The translations under genes and the position numbers were made by a program. The notes under the pieces are model-generated. The model was not told the DNA's origin. It was given only the letters and a program-made list of their open reading frames with translations, and did no database searches. Shown here piece by piece: positions 10,216-18,893 of a stretch of DNA of 64,000 bases. Numbering within the stretch: position 1 is the first letter of the stretch; the number at the start of each line of letters is the position of its first letter. This DNA is from Paenibacillaceae bacterium (GTDB lineage Bacteria > Bacillota > Bacilli > Paenibacillales > NBRC-103111). The stretch covers positions 62,001 to 126,000 of the forward strand of contig JAQSYI010000004.1 in NCBI GenBank assembly GCA_029256185.1, given 5' to 3'.

Positions 10216-11264
10216 TCCGCCAGCTTGCCCCCAACCGACTTAGGCTCAAAATCGAACAGCACCTTGTAGAATTGCTCCAGGAAAGGCTTGGCCTCCTGCG
10301 CCCCGATATAGGTAATATTGGACAGGGGAATGGCCTTCTTGGCTACATTGGCGTTGGGCAGAATCGTGTACTTGGCGATCAGCTCGGCGGCTTTGTCCAG
10401 ATCCGCATGGACAAAATGGGCGGAAGCCTCGTATTCGGTCAAGAAGGCTTGAAGGGCAGCCTTGTCTGCCTCCACGGCCTTCTTCTGTACAATGAGGCTG
10501 CCCATGGCCAGCTTCCCGGCGCTGCCTGCCACCGCTTCCCATTCTTTGGTCACATCAAGGGCAACCCGCAGGCCAGGCTCCTTCAGCATGGCTGTGGTCA
10601 CATGGGGCTGGGGCAGCAGAGCGATGGGGGCGTCCCCGGAGGCGGCTGCAGCTGCCAGCTCGGCATGCTGGAGCTTGTAGTCCAGCGTAACATCCTTATC
10701 GGGGTCAAGGCCGTTTTGCTTCAGAATATAGCGGAAGGCGAAGTCCTGAGTAGCGCCCTTGCCGCTGGTGTGGATGGTCTTACCCTTCAGGTCGGCTACG
10801 GAATGGACCGTGTCCCCTTTCTCCAGCACATACAGCACTCCCAGGGTATTGACCGCTGCCAGTTGGATGGCTCCGCCGGTTTTGTTATACAGAGTGAGCG
10901 CCAGGTTCGTGGGAACCGCTGCGGCATCCAGCTCCCCGTTAATGATCTTGGCAGTCATGTCATCGGGACTGTCCAGCAGGGTGAACTCATAATCCACTGC
11001 CGAGGCTCCCAAGCTGTCCTGTTCCATCAGTTGGGCCATTCCCATCCCGGTAGGTCCCTTCAAGGCGCCTACGCGCAGCTTGGATTTGGGCTTGGCGGCG
11101 GTGGATGGCTGCGGAGACGGAGATTGGGCTGCCACTGCGCTGACGGCAGGTGTAGCGGTTGCGGCTGCCGGAGCGCCGTTGTCTTTGCCGCCGCAGGCTG
11201 CTGCGGTGACAAGAAGCCCTGCAGCGATACATGCTGATACCGCTTTCTTGAAAATTCGATTCAT
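10191..11264 (-). CDS. ABC transporter substrate-binding lipoprotein (NMT1/SsuA-like)
   Basis: Signal peptide with lipobox 'VTAAACGG'; 'LRVGALKGPTGMGMAQLM' start of the binding domain. Confidence 0.85.
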   Translation of the reverse strand: MNRIFKKAVSACIAAGLLVTAAACGGKDNGAPAAATATPAVSAVAAQSPSPQPSTAAKPKSKLRVGALKGPTGMGMAQLMEQDSLGASAVDYEFTLLDSPDDMTAKIINGELDAAAVPTNLALTLYNKTGGAIQLAAVNTLGVLYVLEKGDTVHSVADLKGKTIHTSGKGATQDFAFRYILKQNGLDPDKDVTLDYKLQHAELAAAAASGDAPIALLPQPHVTTAMLKEPGLRVALDVTKEWEAVAGSAGKLAMGSLIVQKKAVEADKAALQAFLTEYEASAHFVHADLDKAAELIAKYTILPNANVAKKAIPLSNITYIGAQEAKPFLEQFYKVLFDFEPKSVGGKLADDGFYYSK

Positions 11265-11363
11265 GGTTGTACCCCTCCTGATAATTGGTAATCACCCTTT
11301 TTTAGGAGACATTCTCTAAATCTTCTCATGAAAAAATTCTTCCATGGAGAGATTTGCCTCCGG

Positions 11364-11407
11364 TGAAAATTATTCTCATTGTAGGTCTGCTTTTCACGAA
11401 ATGTCAA
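11364..11407 (-). promoter_or_regulatory. Promoter (TTGACA-N18-TACAAT on minus strand) overlapped by Fur-box-like operator TGAGAATAATTTTCA
   Basis: Read directly: -35 at 11402-11407, -10 at 11378-11383, 7-1-7 palindrome at 11364-11378 with two mismatches to TGATAATNATTATCA. Confidence 0.7.
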
Positions 11408-11698
11408 TGTTCAAAAACCGACACTTTTCATTGCTTCGGCAAAATCCGCTTTTTTCTCAGCATTGCAAAACAGCGGGGGTTTTAAGAATGCTGCCTGAAG
11501 CAGGATTTTATAGAGACAACAAAAGATGCCTATGCGATAATTAGGAATAATCCGGGATAGGCGGTTGCCATCCGAGTGTCTGGGACTGTCTGATGCGAGT
11601 CCAACCCGCTCCGGCAGACAGATCCGTTTCAGAAGGATTGCTGCCCGCAGCCCGGTTATGGCGGCAGTAGGCAGTTTGGCGCAGGAGGGGATGGAAGG

Positions 11699-12390
11699 TT
11701 GGCGAAGCCGAGAGTAAGGGTGAGGCTGGACAAAGGAATGCTGTACGGGGCAGTGACTGTGCTGTCGCTGGTTTTTATGATCAACCACGTATACGGTTAT
11801 TCTCTGGGAGACTCTCTTCTGGAGCTTGCGGGCATCTCTCCCTGGACGGAGCCGGGCCAAAACGGCTTCCATCTGACGGTTATCATCGGTTTTATCGGGC
11901 TTGCGGCCGGCTGCGGAGCGACTGTCGTCTATTACCGGAAGCGGAACAGGCGGGACTTCTGCTGGCCGCCGTCTGCCTGCTAGTAGCCTTGAATTATAAT
12001 TGGGTGACGGAGAAAGGGCTTCTGCTGGTTAAGTCTGGTAGTGAAGGCATTGTTTCCGTGGAGATTGTCAGCCAGTCCATCGAATGTCACTCAAGAGGTG
12101 GAGAGCGGCTGTTGCTGGATTGCAATTTCTCCGCACTTAACTTTGGCGGGGTCAAAACGGTAATGCTTACCCCCAATCTTCAATACAGCAGCTGGTGGAA
12201 TCAGCCTCTGCTCTATGACCCGGAGATTTACTTCGGACCCCTGGAAGTGGAATTGATCGCCCGCGGCAAACGGCATTATTCCCTCACTTTCCTGAGCAAT
12301 AAGGCGGGAGCTTACGGAGGCTCGGGTGGAGAGCAGGAGTTCGCCATTGACCTTGCGTGGAACGGGCAAGTCAGAACGTTTATTAGATGA
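11699..12390 (+). pseudogene. Membrane protein gene split by apparent -1 frameshift near 11941 (ORFs 11699-11983 and 11989-12390)
   Basis: TTG-initiated ORF with two TM segments; a third TM-like segment AEQAGLLLAAVCLLVALNYNWV is open in the -1 frame and continues into the next ORF. Confidence 0.5.
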
Positions 12391-12525
12391 GGGACGGGAA
12401 GGGTAAGCCAGAACCTTCATCAAGAATGGGCAATTCAGAACGTTAAACGAATATAGAAGAAAAGGGGCAATTCAGAACCTTGATCGGTTAGATTGAAAAC
12501 GGGTCATTCAGAATGTTGATCAGAT
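12361..12525. repeat. Degenerate tandem repeat, about 37 bp, 5 copies, first copy inside the CDS 3' end
   Basis: Core GGGCAATTCAGAACSTT at 12364, 12401, 12428, 12465, 12501. Confidence 0.8.
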
Positions 12526-12581
12526 GGAAAAGCAGGACGGCAAGCGGGTTTTGCCGCCACATGAAACGGAGGCGTTCATAG

Positions 12582-13154
12582 ATGGGCAAGGTGCTTTGTT
12601 TTATCTCTGATTCATTCGCTGATTTCGAGATCACGCTGGTCTTTCACAAGCTCAGGAACGTAGGCCGCAAGGAAGTGGTAACTGTCGGCTATAGCCGGGA
12701 CGCTGTCACAAGCGAGTCCGGACTCCTCTACCTGCCCCATGCAACGGTCCGGGAAGCTATAGGCTGGACGGATGTGGAAGGGCTCATCATTCCCGGAGGG
12801 CCGATCCGTCCGCAGCAGCCGGAGTTAACCGAGCTGATCCGCAAGCTGGACCGGGAGCAAATTATGCTCGCTGCTATCTGCAACGGTCCGCAATATTTGG
12901 GCAGAGCGGGCATATTGGACACCGCTGCCTATACCACCTCCTGTTCTCCGGACAAGATGCGGGAGCTGGGCTCGGACAATCCTTTCCCGGCAGCCAACTA
13001 TGTGGAAGAGCGCGTTGTGGCCGACAGGCATATTATTACCGGCAAAGGACGGGCGTTTGTGGATTTTTCCTTCGCCATATTTGAATACCTGGATATCTAC
13101 CGGGGTCGGTATCCCGAGCAGGCGAAGCTCTATCAGGATATTGTGAACAACTGA
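12582..13154 (+). CDS. DJ-1/PfpI family protein
   Basis: 190 aa; 'LIIPGG', 'AAICNGPQYLGRAGILD' with the nucleophilic-elbow cysteine. Confidence 0.85.
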   Translation: MGKVLCFISDSFADFEITLVFHKLRNVGRKEVVTVGYSRDAVTSESGLLYLPHATVREAIGWTDVEGLIIPGGPIRPQQPELTELIRKLDREQIMLAAICNGPQYLGRAGILDTAAYTTSCSPDKMRELGSDNPFPAANYVEERVVADRHIITGKGRAFVDFSFAIFEYLDIYRGRYPEQAKLYQDIVNN

Positions 13155-13212
13155 GGCTACGGGGTCGATGAGAGGGCGGTCCGTACAGATACAGGCGCAA
13201 AGGAGCAGAAAG

Positions 13213-13992
13213 ATGGAATACATCATTGAAATGAACGATATTTTGTGGAGACGCGAGAACAAGACTATCCTGACGGAGGTGAACTGGCAGGTGGCCCGGG
13301 GAGAGCACTGGGCGGTGCTGGGACTGAACGGATCGGGCAAAACGACGATCCTCAATATGATCAACGGGTACATCTGGCCCACCAAGGGAACGGTGTCGGT
13401 GCTGGGCAAGCGCTTCGGCACCGTGGATTTAAGGGAGCTGCGCAAGGCAATCGGCTGGGTGAGCTCCTCCTTGCAGGAACGGATTCCGTATAACGATAAG
13501 ACGGAGAGCGTGGTGATCAGCGGCAAGCACGCGTCCATCGGTCTGTACGAGAAGGTGAGCGGCGAGGACGAGGGGCGGGCGTATGGGCTGATGACCGAGC
13601 TGGGCTGCAGCCACCTGATCGGACGGACCTATCAGACCTGCTCCCAGGGGGAGAAGCAAAAGCTGCTGATCGCCCGGGCGCTCATGTCCGAGCCGAAGCT
13701 GCTGATCCTGGATGAAGCCTGCAACGGGCTTGATTTTCTGTCGCGGGAGGCACTGCTCTCGAGTATCGGCGCCTTGGCTGCCAAGCCGGAGGCACCCACG
13801 ATGCTGTTCGTCACCCACCATATCGAAGAGATTCTGCCGGTGTTCACCCACTCCCTGCTGATCCGCCGCGGCACCGTTTATGCCAGCGGCAGGTCCCAAG
13901 AGGTGCTGAGCAGTGAAGGACTGTCGGATTTTTTTGAAACTCCGGTGCATGTAAGCTGGCAGAAGGAGCGGGCTTGGCTCTCCATTCCCTGA
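13213..13992 (+). CDS. ABC transporter ATP-binding protein (YlmA/ModF-like)
   Basis: GLNGSGKTT, CSQGEKQKLLIARAL, LLILDEACNGLD; SD 'aaaggag' before ATG 13213. Confidence 0.85.
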   Translation: MEYIIEMNDILWRRENKTILTEVNWQVARGEHWAVLGLNGSGKTTILNMINGYIWPTKGTVSVLGKRFGTVDLRELRKAIGWVSSSLQERIPYNDKTESVVISGKHASIGLYEKVSGEDEGRAYGLMTELGCSHLIGRTYQTCSQGEKQKLLIARALMSEPKLLILDEACNGLDFLSREALLSSIGALAAKPEAPTMLFVTHHIEEILPVFTHSLLIRRGTVYASGRSQEVLSSEGLSDFFETPVHVSWQKERAWLSIP

Positions 13993-14086
13993 TTGTCCGG
14001 ACCTGAGGCAGCCGTTCCTGATTGTCCGGATCTGGGACAGTTGTTGCTGATTGACTGGACATACGGCAGCCGTTCCTTGATAACGG
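13988..14086. repeat. 29-bp tandem repeat, 3 copies plus partial fourth, starting at the stop codon
   Basis: CCTGATTGTCCGGAYCTG... at 13988, 14017, 14046, partial 14075; exact 29-bp spacing. Confidence 0.8.
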
Positions 14087-14128
14087 GGCGGCTACAGCGG
14101 GGACCGCGGACATGAAGGAGCATATACA

Positions 14129-14641
14129 ATGGCTGAACGCACAAGGGTGATTAAGGTTGTGCCTTACGATCCCGCTTGGAAAACGCAATTCGAGGGGATC
14201 AAGGCGATGGTCACGGAGCATATCGGCGATTTGATCATCAAGGTGGAGCATGTGGGCAGCACGTCGGTTGAGGGACTCTCTGCCAAGCCGATCATTGATC
14301 TGGATGTGGTGATGGACAGCTATGATAGCTTTCCCGAGATCATCAGCCGCTTGGCCGCAGCGGGATTTGAACATCAGGGTGATCTGGGGATTAAGGGAAG
14401 AGAGGCCTTCCGCCGGACCATTGCCGACGAGTTTATGCCTTACCACCTGTATGTGTGCCCCAAGGATGGTCGCGGGCATCTGGAGCATATTGCCTTCCGT
14501 GATTACCTGCGCGGGAATGAAGCGGCCAAACGGGCCTATGAAGCGTTGAAGCTCCAACTGGCCCAAGACCATCCACGCGATATTGACAGCTACTGCAACG
14601 GTAAAACTGCATTTGTCCGGGAAATTCTAAGCAAGGTTTAA
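14129..14641 (+). CDS. GrpB family (UPF0157-like) protein
   Basis: 'VKVVPYDPAWKTQFEGIK', 'VEHVGSTSVEGLSAKPIIDLDV' typical of the family. Confidence 0.85.
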   Translation: MAERTRVIKVVPYDPAWKTQFEGIKAMVTEHIGDLIIKVEHVGSTSVEGLSAKPIIDLDVVMDSYDSFPEIISRLAAAGFEHQGDLGIKGREAFRRTIADEFMPYHLYVCPKDGRGHLEHIAFRDYLRGNEAAKRAYEALKLQLAQDHPRDIDSYCNGKTAFVREILSKV

Positions 14642-14910
14642 CTGGACAGATCCGTAACCGTTATGGGAAAAAGGGTTGCCGATTTAGCTCCTTGCATTAG
14701 TGAGAAGGCCCATTTCCGCTGTGGAAGCTATACTGACATGGGTTATGACAGGATTACCCCAGACAGAACCCGCATCAAACGCTGCTGCCTCCCCCTTCTC
14801 TACATCGACCCATCCCTGCGGTGTCCAACAAATAAAATCCATGTTATAATAGGTAACATGCAAGTGACCTCGAATATACTAAACTTAAAGATACCGCGCA
14901 ATGTGAGGGG

Positions 14911-15963
14911 ATGACCGATATGGGAGCAAAAACAAGGAAGGTGGCAATTGTCGGCACGGGGATGGTGGGCTCAAGCTGCGCCTACGCCATGATTAACCAG
15001 TCCATTTGCGAAGAACTGATGCTGATTAACAGGAGCGAGGACCAGGCATTGGCTCAGGCTTTGGATCTGTCCCATTGCATGGACTTCACCTCCTTCCGGA
15101 CGAAGGTATATGCGGGAAGCTACGAGCGCTGTCAGGATATGGACGTGGTGATACTGGCCGTGGGGGGCGACGACAAGAAGCTGACCAGCCGCCTTGACAG
15201 CCTGGGCGCTTCTATAGCGATCATGGAGGACATCATTCCCAGAATTATGAAAAGCGGCTTCAGCGGCGTTTTCGTGGTTGCGACCAACCCGGTGGATATT
15301 ATTACCTATGCTGTCTGGAAGCTCTCCGGACTTCCGAGGAGCCGGGTCATTGGTACGGGGACGTCCATTGATTCCTCCAGATTGAAGACCCTGTTGTCCG
15401 AGGTATTCCCGGTAGAGCCCAGAAGTGTGCAGGGCTTCGTAATGGGCGAGCATGGGGAATCGCAATTTGTCGCCTGGTCCCATGTCACCATCGGCGGCAA
15501 GCCCATCCGGCAGATCATCCGCCAGCACCCCGACCGCTTCGGTTATCTGGACTTGGACGAGGTGGCGGACCGCACCAGGCTCGCCGGTTGGGAAATCTAC
15601 AAGCGCAAGGGATCGACCTACTTTGGCATCGGCAATGCCCTGGCCTTCATCACCCGGTCTGTGCTGAACGACGATCACAAGATTATAGCCGTATCGGCAA
15701 TCCTGGAGGGAGAATACGGGATGCATGCCGTATGTGTAGGAGTACCTGCCATTATCTCCGCCTCCGGCGTGCATGAGGTATTGGAGCTTAACCTGGACGA
15801 GGAGGAGCAGGAAAAGTTCAGGAAATCCTGCGATCTGATGCGCAGCTTCTTAAGATCCGCCAAGCTTACCGAAGAAGAGAGCGGGACCGGAGAGGAGCTG
15901 GCCGGGCTAGCCGTGGAGAAGACGGCAGGAGACTCGGCCGCTTCAGCGGATTACGCCATTTAG
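14911..15963 (+). CDS. L-lactate dehydrogenase-family 2-hydroxyacid dehydrogenase
   Basis: NAD-binding [29 protein letters not shown], catalytic GEHGES. Confidence 0.85.
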   Translation: MTDMGAKTRKVAIVGTGMVGSSCAYAMINQSICEELMLINRSEDQALAQALDLSHCMDFTSFRTKVYAGSYERCQDMDVVILAVGGDDKKLTSRLDSLGASIAIMEDIIPRIMKSGFSGVFVVATNPVDIITYAVWKLSGLPRSRVIGTGTSIDSSRLKTLLSEVFPVEPRSVQGFVMGEHGESQFVAWSHVTIGGKPIRQIIRQHPDRFGYLDLDEVADRTRLAGWEIYKRKGSTYFGIGNALAFITRSVLNDDHKIIAVSAILEGEYGMHAVCVGVPAIISASGVHEVLELNLDEEEQEKFRKSCDLMRSFLRSAKLTEEESGTGEELAGLAVEKTAGDSAASADYAI

Positions 15964-15984
15964 TTTGAGAGAAGCATGGCCGCA

Positions 15985-16026
15985 GCGGGTATAAGGCTTT
16001 CCTCTCATGGAAGCCGGAATACCCGC
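15985..16026 (+). terminator. Hairpin downstream of LDH-family gene (no clear U tract)
   Basis: GCGGGTAT/ATACCCGC plus GGCTTTCC/GGAAGCC. Confidence 0.45.
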
Positions 16027-16124
16027 AGCGGGAGGATGTCGCAACCGAAGGAGCGGCCAAGCAGGCCGAATCCGCAGATGTGCCCGTCTTGCGAAACCGG
16101 GGGCCATTTGTCCGTTGTGAGCAC

Positions 16125-16208
16125 CGTCAAGGCCATTCTATGCGAAATTTCATACAGAATCAGGTGCTGCAGTCATCGTCAAGGCCATTCTATGCGAAAT
16201 TTCATACA
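16125..16208. repeat. 32-bp perfect direct repeat, 52-bp spacing
   Basis: CGTCAAGGCCATTCTATGCGAAATTTCATACA at 16125 and 16177. Confidence 0.9.
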
Positions 16209-16268
16209 CATTTGGCTATTGGTGCTCAATGTATTCGCCAGATTTCTGCTTCAGGAAATAACAGATCC

Positions 16269-16784
16269 TTATGCATGGCCCAACGGGTTTCTTTTTCTAA
16301 GCACCCATGCTTTTATTTGTCCGGCTACTTCAGTGACCCCGGTATTTGAAGTGTCTATAATCGGCATTGGTGGAGAATAGGCTTTAACAGCATTTTCGAT
16401 CAACCATTTTGCGAAGTTTTTATGCTCCAGGATCATTTCGTCTGACCACTTTCTCGCACGCAGCCTCATTTCACGGGTTTCGTCATCACAATGCAAGTTT
16501 AAGTAATAAACATTGCTGAAAAAAGAGTAATCTTCACATTTTTCTATATCCCAGGGCATCATAGTTCCACATATGATGGTTATTCGTCCACACTGAGCAA
16601 TGTTTCTGGCAACTCGAAGCCAGATATTTTGTATTTTATGCCAGTCGTCTCCAATAAACTTATGAGTAGCGTCCACATCGAAGACATCCAAATCAGGCAA
16701 TATTCTCCTAAGCTCTTTAATAACTGTTGTTTTCCCTGCACCGCTGGCACCTGTCACGATAAATAAAGGGAAGCTCCCGTCCAC
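16269..16784 (-). CDS. P-loop ATPase / nucleoside-kinase-like protein
   Basis: Walker A GASGAGKTT; visibly AT-richer than flanking genes. Confidence 0.7.
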   Translation of the reverse strand: MDGSFPLFIVTGASGAGKTTVIKELRRILPDLDVFDVDATHKFIGDDWHKIQNIWLRVARNIAQCGRITIICGTMMPWDIEKCEDYSFFSNVYYLNLHCDDETREMRLRARKWSDEMILEHKNFAKWLIENAVKAYSPPMPIIDTSNTGVTEVAGQIKAWVLRKRNPLGHA

Positions 16785-17063
16785 TTGCTATCTCTCCTTT
16801 GGCAAACTGTATAATTCCACTTTATAGAAATACTCCCGTTTGGAAAGGGAAAAAATAGGTATAGATAACATCCATTTATTCAACACAGTTATTTTGACGT
16901 GAAAAGCCAAGAACCCTTTGAAATCAAGAGTTCCAGATCTGAGAGACGTTATTTGCGTAAAAAGCAGGGGGTTAGCGCGGCTAGCGGACTGGAAGACCTT
17001 GTTGTGGAGTAGGAGACTGTTCGGAGCAGGTCAGGCGGAGGGGACCGGGGCTGGCGTTGGAGA

Positions 17064-17370
17064 GTGCCTAGGAAAATAAGGGAAGCGTTTTTCCTTTATT
17101 GTTCTTCCCGTTGGCCGATTTCCTTGAATAAGGGAACGTATTTTCCCTTATTCCAATTTTTGAAGCCCATTTTGGGTGGTTTGGAAGGGGATAAGGGAAA
17201 AAGGAGGGCCTTATTGCCAGGAAATGACCTCCTGTCTGAGCAATAGGGGAAAAACGAGGGCCTTATTTCAATTCAGACCTCGTGTCTGAGCAATAAGAGG
17301 AAAAAGCGGAGTCTTATTTCTATCCAGGCCTTTTTCCTATGCCCTTTTCCTGGGGCCAGGGCGTATTTGC
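17064..17370. repeat. Intergenic repeat family 'AATAAGGGAA', copy 2 (with internal tandem unit)
   Basis: Same sequence order as 8440-8700; internal repeats of CTGTCTGAGCAATAR(G)GGAAAAA..CTTATTT. Confidence 0.85.
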
Positions 17371-17418
17371 AAACCAACGAGGGAAGGTTCATACCGCGAG
17401 CCCGGTGAACAGGGGTGG

Positions 17419-17457
17419 AATGAGCACTTTGTTTCCGCAGGAAACAAAGTGCTCATT
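17419..17457. repeat. Perfect 18-bp inverted repeat with 3-nt loop
   Basis: AATGAGCACTTTGTTTCC-GCA-GGAAACAAAGTGCTCATT. Confidence 0.9.
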
Positions 17458-17644
17458 CATATATACCAATAATCGAAACCATCAGGATAACATGACCCGG
17501 CAGCATAAAAAAAGCATCTATCGAAGCACTTCGAAGAAGCGGGTTCGTCTTTAGCGGTACCTTTTTATGCCGATTCAGGAAGTACCCCTTCGTAGCCTTG
17601 CTACACGCGCCTTCACGCTGTAAAGCGCTTAAACATTCTGGCGA

Positions 17645-17676
17645 AAACGCCTGACGGTGTCTGCCGCCAGGCGTTT
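17645..17676 (-). terminator. Terminator-like hairpin of the dehydratase operon
   Basis: AAACGCCTG...CAGGCGTTT inverted repeat just after the minus-strand stop. Confidence 0.6.
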
Positions 17677-17684
17677 ATTCTCGG

Positions 17685-18893
17685 CTATGTCAGCATCTCG
17701 ACGAAGGTTTTGACCCGCATGATTTGTTCCTCCGAAGGGCGCTCCTTATGCACATTGGTTTCCAGGGTGATGACCGGCACGTTAAGGCCCTTGAAATAGT
17801 CCCGCTCGGTCTTTTGCACGACGCTTCCGTACGGGCAGCCGGTAATGGCGGAGGAGATGATGCCCTTGGCGCCGGTTTGCTTGATCAGCTCCTCCACCCG
17901 AAACCGTCTGTAGGTTGCCGAGGTGCCTGCGCCCTCTCCAAGCTCTCCCTGTTTTTGGGAATCGAGGAGATAGTGGGCAATGGATTCCAGCGGCGGAACG
18001 TCCAGACGGTAGTCCTCCGTCCCCACTGCCACCCAGCCGACAATGGCTCCGTGGGACTCTTCGATCACCTTCAGAATCTCCTTGCCGCCGCTGCCTCCGG
18101 CCAGCACGATGGGGATGAAGAACCGCTCCTCCGGAGCTTGTGCCGCCAAGGTCAGCTCCTCAATCAATTGATCCAGCAGCGCAATGTAACGCTCCGGTTG
18201 TCCGAAGTAATGGGTGGAGCCCAGAAGCAATTCCATGGTGGGCACGCTGGACAGATATAAGGGCGCTTTAACCCGCAAATCCAGGATGGTGCGGATTTTT
18301 TGGGACACCAGATTCTTGCGCTTGATCTCTGCCCACAGCTTTTCTTCATCCAGAGGCTTGCCGTCATTAAGCCACAAGGCAACCCGCTCCAACTCCTTGA
18401 CCAGGAACGAGACCACTTCCGGACGCTTGTCTTCGGTTTTGAAGGCCGTCACATTCTCGATGCAGAACACATCGTAGTTATCGCTCTTGGCCAATTCATA
18501 CACGCTGGCGATAGGCTCGCAGACGGACCCGAAATAAATCACCTTGTTGATGGGATCGGGAGCCCGCAGATGCAGCCGTCCGATCATCGCCTTGATCATG
18601 GAGCAAAACTCGGGAGGTATCTGGAAATAATTCTCGGCTACACTTTCGGCGGCGCGGCTTTCGTCCCGCCATAGCTCACTGATGCCCACCGGAATGGTAT
18701 CGCAGGCGTAGATGAGAGGCGCCTCCCACGAAAGACCGCCCCAGATGGCTTTTTGACCTTGGGCAACCAGTTTTTCGATGTAGGAGAGATTATAGGTTTT
18801 TACCAGCTCCTTGATTTCGGCGGTGGCCGATGATTGTGCACCGGCGGCATCTGCCGGCGCATTCCCTTTGTTACCTAGCCACAACGCGCTCAT
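17685..18893 (-). CDS. 2-hydroxyacyl-CoA dehydratase D-component family protein (HgdB/YjiM-like)
   Basis: 402 aa; 'ACDTIPVGISELWR', 'FGSVCEPI', 'SAITGCPYGS' Cys-containing blocks of the family. Confidence 0.75.
   Translation of the reverse strand: MSALWLGNKGNAPADAAGAQSSATAEIKELVKTYNLSYIEKLVAQGQKAIWGGLSWEAPLIYACDTIPVGISELWRDESRAAESVAENYFQIPPEFCSMIKAMIGRLHLRAPDPINKVIYFGSVCEPIASVYELAKSDNYDVFCIENVTAFKTEDKRPEVVSFLVKELERVALWLNDGKPLDEEKLWAEIKRKNLVSQKIRTILDLRVKAPLYLSSVPTMELLLGSTHYFGQPERYIALLDQLIEELTLAAQAPEERFFIPIVLAGGSGGKEILKVIEESHGAIVGWVAVGTEDYRLDVPPLESIAHYLLDSQKQGELGEGAGTSATYRRFRVEELIKQTGAKGIISSAITGCPYGSVVQKTERDYFKGLNVPVITLETNVHKERPSEEQIMRVKTFVEMLT

Noticed and set aside
11265-11380. TPP (THI-box) or S-box riboswitch in front of the NMT1-like transporter
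   Set aside because: No CUGAGA...ACCUGAUCUGG or SAM-I core found in the leader; a Fur box was found instead
14663-14914. 83-aa ORF upstream of the LDH-family gene
   Set aside because: No SD, Cys-rich random-looking sequence, overlaps the likely promoter (TATAAT ~14852)
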